NCBI GenBank assembly: GCA_964418645.1
Contig: CAYQME010000017.1
Coordinates: 1-41,719 of the forward strand
Source: JAADHG01 sp964418645
GTDB taxonomy: Bacteria > Bacteroidota > Bacteroidia > Flavobacteriales > Flavobacteriaceae
DNA: 41,719 bases
Reading direction: 5' to 3'
Shown: positions 36,579 through 41,719 of the stretch, piece by piece
Layout of the letters: each line of letters begins with the position of its first letter
Position numbering within the stretch: position 1 is the first letter of the stretch
Translations under genes and position numbers: made by a program
The notes under the pieces: generated by a model
Database searches by the model: none
What the model was told of the DNA's origin: nothing
The model's input: only the letters and a program-made list of their open reading frames with translations

Positions 36579-37784
36579 TTGCAGTTTCATTTGAAAAAAA
36601 ATATTAAAGAAATATCCGTAATCTTCATAGTTGTTTTGAGTGTTTTCTTATTCAATGCTAATTCTTCAACATCTAAGAATGTAATAGTAGAAAGGGCTAT
36701 ATCTATTAAGGTTTCGTCTAATGAGGAATCTCCCATTTTAATAGAGCGATATCCTGAAAAGGCAACAAAAGATGTACGCCATAAATTAGATTCATTATTA
36801 AAACGTATTAACAAAAGGCATGATTTTCACGGAGCAATATTAGTAGCAAAAAAAGGAAAAATCGTGTATAACAATCATGTAGGTTTTGCAGATTTCAAAA
36901 AGAAAATTCCACTAAATGAAGAATCTGTATTTCAATTAGCTTCAGTAAGTAAACAGTTTACTGCAGCCGCTATTATGCTATTGCATGAGAGGAATCAAAT
37001 TCAGCTTACAGACACCGTAAACACTTTTTTTCCAGACTTTCCTTATGAGCATGTAACCATTAAAAATCTTTTGAATCATACTGCTGGATTGCCAAATTAT
37101 TTTTGGGTAGCAGAGCATAAATGGAAACAAAAAAAGGCACCTACAAATAGCGAAATGATGAAATTACTTGAATCAAGTAATGTACTGCGGTATTTTAAAT
37201 CAGGACGTAATTTTGATTATTCTAACACAGGTTATTTTGTTCTAGCTTCTATTGTTGAAAAAGTTTCTGGCACTCGTTTTAGCTCTTTTTTAAAAAGCAA
37301 CATTTTTGACCCACTGCAAATGAAACATTCGTATGTGTTTAGTTTTGAAAATGATAGCATTAAAGAAAATCAATTAGATGGATATAGATTGTATAGAGGA
37401 TGGAGACATCTAAAAATTAATAACACCGTAAATGACGCTATTGTAGGTGACAAAAATGTATATACTACTATCGAGGATTTGTTTAAATGGACCCTTGGAT
37501 TAAATAATGGAAAACTACTTTCTGAAGAGTCATTAGACCTTATGTATTCAAAAGGGGAAACCGTTTATGGAAGAAAAGTACCATATGGTTTTGGGTTTAG
37601 GATTGATACTAAGGAGCAAAAAATTATCTATCATCATGGTAAATGGAATGGGTTTAGTACAGGACTTACAAAATATTTGGAAGATGATTTGGTAGTTATA
37701 GTTTTAGAACACACCAGTTATAATGCGATGAGTACGCTTAACAAAAAAATAAAGAAAATTGTTACTGACTACTTCGGTATTTAA
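36579..37784 (+). CDS. Serine hydrolase of the class C beta-lactamase family
   Basis: A 401-residue protein with an N-terminal signal or anchor helix (ISVIFIVVLSVFLFNA), so it acts in the envelope. Motifs of the serine beta-lactamase/DD-peptidase fold are SxxK at S122-K125 (SVSK), YxN at Y214-N216 (YSN) and HxG in YHHGKWNGF near the end. It is more likely a peptidase or esterase than a true beta-lactamase. No in-frame ATG occurs before the SxxK motif, so the start is a TTG, at 36579 or 36591. It lies just outside the integrated element. Confidence 0.85.
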   Translation: MQFHLKKNIKEISVIFIVVLSVFLFNANSSTSKNVIVERAISIKVSSNEESPILIERYPEKATKDVRHKLDSLLKRINKRHDFHGAILVAKKGKIVYNNHVGFADFKKKIPLNEESVFQLASVSKQFTAAAIMLLHERNQIQLTDTVNTFFPDFPYEHVTIKNLLNHTAGLPNYFWVAEHKWKQKKAPTNSEMMKLLESSNVLRYFKSGRNFDYSNTGYFVLASIVEKVSGTRFSSFLKSNIFDPLQMKHSYVFSFENDSIKENQLDGYRLYRGWRHLKINNTVNDAIVGDKNVYTTIEDLFKWTLGLNNGKLLSEESLDLMYSKGETVYGRKVPYGFGFRIDTKEQKIIYHHGKWNGFSTGLTKYLEDDLVVIVLEHTSYNAMSTLNKKIKKIVTDYFGI

Positions 37785-37860
37785 TTTTTAATAGCAATTG
37801 GCCATCCATCATCTTTTGTTCTTTAAATTAGAAAGAATTTATTAGAATTATTAAAAAAAC

Positions 37861-38274
37861 TTAATGAGGTAATTTTTCTTTCAAAAGGCCATAAACAAAC
37901 GTTCCTAATAATGCAGAAATTATAACTATTAAAATTGGGATATATCCAGCACCAACTAAAGTAAACATTGGTCCAGGGCAAGCGCCTGCTAAAGCCCAAC
38001 CCAACCCAAAAAGAACACCTCCAATAAGGTATCGGCTGATGCTTTTGTCTTTTACCTCAATAATTATTTGTTCACTATAAAATGATTTTATATGATACTT
38101 TTTAATAATCTGTACTATAATAATTCCTAGCCCTAAAGCAGATCCAATGATACCATACATGTGGAAGGCTTTAAATTGAAACATTTCATAAATGCGAAAC
38201 CAAGACGCAGCTTCAGATTTGTACATTATTATCCCAAAACCTACACCTATTAATAAATAAATAAAACTTTTCAT
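37861..38274 (-). CDS. YeeE/YedE-family transporter, second half-subunit
   Basis: A 137-residue membrane protein with about four segments. It carries the family motif with a conserved cysteine (AGACPGPMFTLVGAG, near residue 100). YeeE/YedE proteins such as TsuA take up thiosulfate through a chain of cysteines. Here the transporter is split in two small genes; this is the downstream one, three bases after its partner. No hairpin was seen after its stop. Confidence 0.83.
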   Translation of the reverse strand: MKSFIYLLIGVGFGIIMYKSEAASWFRIYEMFQFKAFHMYGIIGSALGLGIIIVQIIKKYHIKSFYSEQIIIEVKDKSISRYLIGGVLFGLGWALAGACPGPMFTLVGAGYIPILIVIISALLGTFVYGLLKEKLPH

Positions 38275-38277
38275 AAC

Positions 38278-38835
38278 TTAAAATATTAGTGGAAATAAAA
38301 GATGAACCATTAATAAGCCTCCTATAAAGAACCCTATTACAGCAATTAAAGAAGGGCGTTGTAAATTGCTTAATCCTGAAATGGCATGTCCAGAGGTACA
38401 ACCACCAGCATAACGTGCTCCGAACCCAACAAGGAATCCGCCTATTATTAATATGATTATACTTTTGACATCAGTTAAAGCATTCATACCATACAACTCA
38501 GTTGGTAAATAAGACGTTCCTGCACTTTCGAATCCTAAAGAATTAAGGTTCTTAATGACTTCAGGGTGTATTGCTACTGAAATGTCATTAGACAAAAATT
38601 GCGATCCAATAAAACCACCAATTATAGCCCCTAAAACTACAATAAGGTTCCAACGCTGTGTCCTCCAATCAAACTTAAAAAAATCAGCTTTTTTGTCCGC
38701 ACCACATATTGTACATAAAGTGCGCAAGTTAGATGAAATACCAAATTCTTTACCAACCAAGAGAAGAAGAAACATTATAAGGGCGATAAGAGGGCCAGCG
38801 ACATACCACGGCCAAGGTTCAAAAATTATTTCCAT
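38278..38835 (-). CDS. YeeE/YedE-family transporter, first half-subunit
   Basis: A membrane protein of about 185 residues of the YeeE/YedE (thiosulfate transport) family, with the motif RYAGGCTSGHAISGLSNLQR holding the conserved cysteine. The frame is open to 38913, but the ATG at 38835 (MEIIFEPWPWYVAGP) is chosen because the extra 26 residues do not look like the family and the longer start would overlap the operator at 38884. It leads the two-gene transporter operon and belongs with the sulfide:quinone oxidoreductase downstream of the same operator type. Confidence 0.85.
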   Translation of the reverse strand: MEIIFEPWPWYVAGPLIALIMFLLLLVGKEFGISSNLRTLCTICGADKKADFFKFDWRTQRWNLIVVLGAIIGGFIGSQFLSNDISVAIHPEVIKNLNSLGFESAGTSYLPTELYGMNALTDVKSIIILIIGGFLVGFGARYAGGCTSGHAISGLSNLQRPSLIAVIGFFIGGLLMVHLLFPLIF

Positions 38836-38854
38836 AATAGTTTGATTGTTTATA

Positions 38855-38899
38855 CAAAGTAAATATATTTTATTATGTATTTGTGTAACTAAGGTTACA
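38855..38899 (-). promoter_or_regulatory. Crp/Fnr-like operator and promoter of the YeeE/YedE pair
   Basis: The 16-bp palindrome TGTAACTAAGGTTACA is at 38884-38899. Read on the minus strand, GTTAC is followed by exactly 22 bases and then TTACTTTG (38855-38862), near the -7 form. No TTG is present at the -33 position, as expected of an activator-dependent promoter. Confidence 0.7.
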
Positions 38900-39030
38900 A
38901 AGTTTATTGTCAATTAAAGTAACCCGTCCTAAAAACATTCATACACTAAAACAATTATATGTATACAATTAACAAAAACATCAGACCTTACAATATTAGT
39001 TACTGAAATACAATATATTGCGAATTATAA

Positions 39031-39064
39031 AAGAAAAAAGGCAAGCTGAACTAAGCTTGCCTTT
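39031..39064 (-). terminator. Terminator of the sulfide:quinone oxidoreductase gene
   Basis: Stem AAAGGCAAGCT / AGCTTGCCTTT with a six-base loop and, on the minus strand, a T-run. It lies about 40 bases after the gene. The rest of 38914-39105 shows no gene. Confidence 0.86.
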
Positions 39065-39105
39065 GGATGTTAATTAAAAACTAAAATTTTTTGAATTAAC
39101 AGCAA

Positions 39106-40353
39106 TTACACTTCTTTACCTTTCATCATTTTATTCCAATATAAATAAGGCAGCATATATTTTTTAAGTATCCATAATCTCCAATGTTCTTTAGAAGAAT
39201 CCTTTATAAGCAGTTGTTTTAATTTTGGGTCTGGGGTGAAATTATTATCATAATCAAATTCAGCCAATACCATTTTACCATAGCCAGTTACAAATGGGCA
39301 TGAAGAATATCCATTGTAAGATTTACTTCCTATTTTATTTTGCGCCATAAGTAATAAAATATTTTCAACTACAATTGGTACTTGTTTTCTTACGGCAGCC
39401 CCAGTTTTTGCAGTTGGTAATGCCGCTACATCTCCTAATCCAAAAACATTAGCATATGTATTATGTTGTAAGGTGTGAATATCTACATCTAGCCATTTAT
39501 CTTGATTTACTAATGGTGAATTTTGAATAAATTTTGGAGCTGTTTGTGGTGGTGCCAAATGTAACATATCAAAATGGATGCCTATCAAATCCCCATCTTT
39601 AGAAACTTCTATATCCTTATGGTTGTATTCCGATTTATTATCTGCAAGCGCATACCAAGCAATTTGTTTTTCGTCATCTACTTTTTTAAGCAAATGCCCA
39701 AAACGTAAGTTAATATCTTTCCTATCAACAATTTCCATCAAAGTTTTTGCTATAGGTTTCACACCAAAAATAACCCCTCCATTAGATGCAAAAACAATGT
39801 TTGTTTTATTTTTTACACCACTTTTTCTAAAATAATCTTCAGCCAAATACATGATTTTTTGTGGGGCTCCACCACATTTAATCGGCGTAGTTGGTTGCGT
39901 AAATAAGGCTGTTCCACCTTTAAAGTTTTGCAATACTTTCCAAGTATGTTTAGGGTCTGTATAATTGCTACACACAACACCTTTATTTATAGCTCCAGTA
40001 AGCCCTTCTACAAATGAAAAATCGTATACCAAACCTGGAGCAACTACCAAATAATCATATGTTATATCACCACTGTTTTTTGTTGTAACTGTGTTATTTT
40101 CAGGATTAAAACCAGAAGCATAATCTTTAATCCAAGTAATGCCTTTTGGCATTACAATCGACATCGGTCTCGCAGTCTTGTTGTAATTGAAAGTACCAGC
40201 ACCAACTAGTGTCCAAGCAGGTTGATAATAATGTGTATCGGCAGGTTCAATTAACCCTATGTTTATACGTTTATCTTTTTTAAGCATTTGTGTAGCAACC
40301 ATTATACCAGCTGTTCCACCCCCTATTATTAATACTTGATAATGTGTACTCAT
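39106..40353 (-). CDS. sqr: Sulfide:quinone oxidoreductase, type II-like
   Basis: A 415-residue FAD flavoprotein that oxidises sulfide and passes electrons to quinone at the membrane. It begins with a dinucleotide fold (VLIIGGGTAGIMVATQ) followed by YQPAWTLVGAG. The two redox cysteines of the type II enzymes are present: C160 (IKCGGAPQK) and C352 (SSCPFVTGYGKM), in the same contexts as in human SQOR. The C-terminal helices (WRLWILKKYMLPYLYW) probably attach it to the membrane. It stands between the YeeE/YedE pair and the DUF2892-like gene, each with the same operator. Confidence 0.9.
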   Translation of the reverse strand: MSTHYQVLIIGGGTAGIMVATQMLKKDKRINIGLIEPADTHYYQPAWTLVGAGTFNYNKTARPMSIVMPKGITWIKDYASGFNPENNTVTTKNSGDITYDYLVVAPGLVYDFSFVEGLTGAINKGVVCSNYTDPKHTWKVLQNFKGGTALFTQPTTPIKCGGAPQKIMYLAEDYFRKSGVKNKTNIVFASNGGVIFGVKPIAKTLMEIVDRKDINLRFGHLLKKVDDEKQIAWYALADNKSEYNHKDIEVSKDGDLIGIHFDMLHLAPPQTAPKFIQNSPLVNQDKWLDVDIHTLQHNTYANVFGLGDVAALPTAKTGAAVRKQVPIVVENILLLMAQNKIGSKSYNGYSSCPFVTGYGKMVLAEFDYDNNFTPDPKLKQLLIKDSSKEHWRLWILKKYMLPYLYWNKMMKGKEV

Positions 40354-40384
40354 AATTATAAGCTTTTAATTGTAAATAACATTG

Positions 40385-40428
40385 TAAAGTTAAGTGACTG
40401 ATTTTGAAACTCAAGTAACAATTGTTAC
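40385..40428 (-). promoter_or_regulatory. Crp/Fnr-like operator and promoter of sqr
   Basis: The perfect palindrome GTAACAATTGTTAC lies at 40415-40428. On the minus strand it is followed by TTG at the -33 position and, 22 bases after GTTAC, by TAACTTTA (40385-40392). The centre of the palindrome falls at about -41.5, the class II position for Crp/Fnr activators. Confidence 0.75.
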
Positions 40429-40436
40429 ATAATATT

Positions 40437-40467
40437 AAAAAACCCATCTTTTAAGATGGGTTTTTTA
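40437..40467. terminator. Bidirectional terminator between the DUF2892-like gene and the sqr operator
   Basis: Stem CCCATCTT / AAGATGGG flanked by six A on the left and six T on the right. On the minus strand it follows the DUF2892-like remnant by a few bases. Confidence 0.85.
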
Positions 40468-40474
40468 TGCATTA

Positions 40475-40677
40475 CTACTTTGCTTTACAAGTATTCAAAC
40501 CAACCAATGAATACAAAGGGCAAAAGCTAACAAAACTTGTGACTAAAATATCCCTCCTAAAGCTAATAACACATAGGCTAATATACCTTCTATAGTCCCA
40601 TTGTAATATAAAAAACCAATAGTTGCAGCAATGATAAATCTGATAATGCGGTCTAATCCGCCCATATTTTTTTTCAT
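40475..40677 (-). pseudogene. DUF2892 / YgaP-like small membrane protein with a frameshift
   Basis: The minus strand encodes a family N-terminus (KKNMGGLDRIIRFIIAATIG, then LAYVLLALGGIF) that meets a stop after 44 residues. Reading on with one restored T in the run at 40545-40548 gives LVTSFVSFCPLYSLVGLNTC and then KAK, the normal end of DUF2892 proteins, with its two cysteines. A single missing base therefore breaks a protein of about 67 residues. Such proteins are often fused or linked to rhodaneses and other sulfur genes. A sequencing error is possible. Confidence 0.82.
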
Positions 40678-40783
40678 AATATTTATTTTTTCAATTAAGT
40701 AAATAACAATAAATTAGAGTGATAAAAGTTAGACAAGCTAAGCACACGAATAAAATTTTTGTTACTTTATTTATAACCATAGT

Positions 40784-40828
40784 CAAATGTATAAATCGTA
40801 ATTTGTAAATCCTGTAACATTTGTTACA
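40784..40828 (-). promoter_or_regulatory. Crp/Fnr-like operator and promoter of the DUF2892-like gene, also next to the methyltransferase gene
   Basis: The 16-bp palindrome TGTAACATTTGTTACA is at 40813-40828. On the minus strand GTTAC is followed by 22 bases and then a perfect TACATTTG (40784-40791). On the plus strand the palindrome ends 22 bases before the methyltransferase ATG, too close for the same class II layout in that direction. Confidence 0.75.
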
Positions 40829-40849
40829 ACATCAAATAATTAAATTAGT

Positions 40850-41449
40850 ATGTCATTGGAAAAATTAAAAGATCAAATAGGAAACATTGATATTTATCTA
40901 TTAGATCAAATATTTAAAGGACGTTATTTAAAAGATCAAATAATTCTTGACTCAGGCTGTGGTAGTGGAAGAAATTTAAAGTGGTTTTACAATAATGGGT
41001 GTACAATTTTTGGAATTGATAGGGACTATGATAAAATAAAAGAAGTTAAAGAACAATATAATAATCAAAACGAAAATTTTACAGTAAACTCAGTTGAAAA
41101 TCTGCCTTTTGAAAATGAGTCCTTTCATCATATTCTTTGCAATGCAGTTTTACATTTTGCAAAGAATGAAGTTCATTTTTATAATATGTTTTCAGAATTA
41201 ACTAGAGTTTTAAAACCAAAAGGATCTATGTTTATAAGAATGGCTTCAGATATAGGAATAGAAGATAAAGCTATTTGTTTAACAGACGGAGTTTATACAT
41301 TGCCAGATAAAACAGAACGATTTTTACTAACAAAACCACTATTAGATAAAATAATAAAAAAGTATTACCTTTCTTTTTTAGAACCTTTAAAGACAGTTAA
41401 TGTAAATGATAAAAGATGTATGACTACTTTAGTTCTTCAAAAAGCTTAA
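40850..41449 (+). CDS. Class I SAM-dependent methyltransferase
   Basis: A 199-residue Rossmann-fold methyltransferase. Motif I is DSGCGSGRNLKWF (about residues 37-49), followed by the acidic residue in FGIDRDYDKI, and motif IV is NLPFENESFHHILCNAVLHF. No substrate-binding domain is recognisable. It starts 22 bases from the operator shared with the divergent DUF2892-like gene, and the next gene begins 12 bases after its stop. A role in metabolism or detoxification of a sulfur compound is only a guess from position. Confidence 0.82.
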   Translation: MSLEKLKDQIGNIDIYLLDQIFKGRYLKDQIILDSGCGSGRNLKWFYNNGCTIFGIDRDYDKIKEVKEQYNNQNENFTVNSVENLPFENESFHHILCNAVLHFAKNEVHFYNMFSELTRVLKPKGSMFIRMASDIGIEDKAICLTDGVYTLPDKTERFLLTKPLLDKIIKKYYLSFLEPLKTVNVNDKRCMTTLVLQKA

Positions 41450-41461
41450 TAAATTAAATTC

Positions 41462-41719
41462 ATGGATAAATATTTAGAGGCATTTAGTAATGCTTTTTTT
41501 GGAACAATTGATTGGACATGGAAATCTATCCTTTTTGAAGTGCCGTGGTACACCAATTATTTTTGGGGTTTAATAGTTATTTCCTTAGTAGTCTGGTTAT
41601 TAGAAATTGCATTTCCTTGGCGTAAAAGTCAAGGGGTGTTTAGAAAAGATTTTTGGTTAGATGCATTTTACATGTTTTTTAACTTTTTCATTTTTGCAAT
41701 TGTTATTAGTGGCTTTTAT
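41462..41719 (+). CDS. Sterol desaturase / fatty acid hydroxylase-like protein, N-terminal part
   Basis: An open frame of 86 codons running off the window end. It starts MDKYLEAFSNAFFGTIDWTW, then has a first membrane helix (YFWGLIVISLVVWLLEIAFP) and FRKDFWLDAFYMFFNFFIF. This is the start usually seen in Bacteroidota sterol-desaturase-family proteins. The diagnostic histidine boxes lie beyond the window, so the call rests on the N-terminus. It probably shares a transcript with the methyltransferase. Confidence 0.65.
   Translation, partial: MDKYLEAFSNAFFGTIDWTWKSILFEVPWYTNYFWGLIVISLVVWLLEIAFPWRKSQGVFRKDFWLDAFYMFFNFFIFAIVISGFY

Noticed and set aside
36579..37784. True class C beta-lactamase (antibiotic resistance)
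   Set aside because: The SxxK/YxN/HxG motifs fit the wide serine-hydrolase family; nothing specific to resistance enzymes is visible and the context does not suggest it.
38836..38913. N-terminal extension of the first YeeE/YedE half-subunit
   Set aside because: It would start inside or upstream of the operator-promoter unit, and the ATG at 38835 gives the family N-terminus.

Overview
The window is AT-rich chromosomal DNA from a member of the Bacteroidota, almost certainly a Flavobacteriaceae. The evidence is the set of gliding/type IX secretion genes (gldC, gldK-gldL-gldM-gldN), an exosortase of the XrtF type with its usual partner, the flavobacterial order mreB-mreC-mreD-mrdA-rodA, and promoters of the Bacteroidota form (TTG, about 19 bases, TAnnTTTG). 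Nearly all of 1-32.7 kb is core genome.

Layout. 1-2.6 kb: gldC, a CPBP membrane protease and a class V aminotransferase-fold protein. 2.6-10.3 kb (minus strand): purH, then the rod-shape cluster mreB-mreC-mreD-mrdA-rodA, with a GAF-domain methionine sulfoxide reductase upstream. 10.4-11.8 kb: xrtF, its partner and a metal-binding lipoprotein. 11.8-18.6 kb (minus): miaB, a sigma-54 activator, lptE, a TPR-like protein, secG, then groES-groEL. 18.7-32.6 kb (plus): a membrane protein, topA, an arginase-fold protein that has lost metal ligands, gldK-L-M-N (core and motor of the type IX secretion system), an FAD oxidoreductase, DUF983 (minus), an ABC-F ATPase and a secreted leucine-rich-repeat protein.

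32.68-36.46 kb is a small decayed integrative element. The initiator tRNA (fMet) gene at 32683-32755 is the target. A perfect 32-bp copy of its 3' end recurs at 36431-36462, so the two copies are read as attL and attR. Just inside attL lies a tyrosine integrase destroyed by two in-frame stops and three frameshifts. The cargo is a short unknown gene, an aldo/keto reductase and a striking chimeric gene: the N-terminal part of a cysteine desulfurase fused in frame to the C-terminal part of an alpha/beta hydrolase.

36.5-41.7 kb: a serine hydrolase, then a sulfide/thiosulfate locus made of a split YeeE/YedE transporter, a type II sulfide:quinone oxidoreductase and a small DUF2892-like membrane protein broken by a one-base deletion. 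Each of these three transcription units is preceded by the same palindrome, GTAAC-N4-GTTAC, exactly 22 bases upstream of a -7-like element. This is the geometry of a class II Crp/Fnr-type activator site and defines a small local regulon. A methyltransferase and the start of a sterol-desaturase-like gene close the window.
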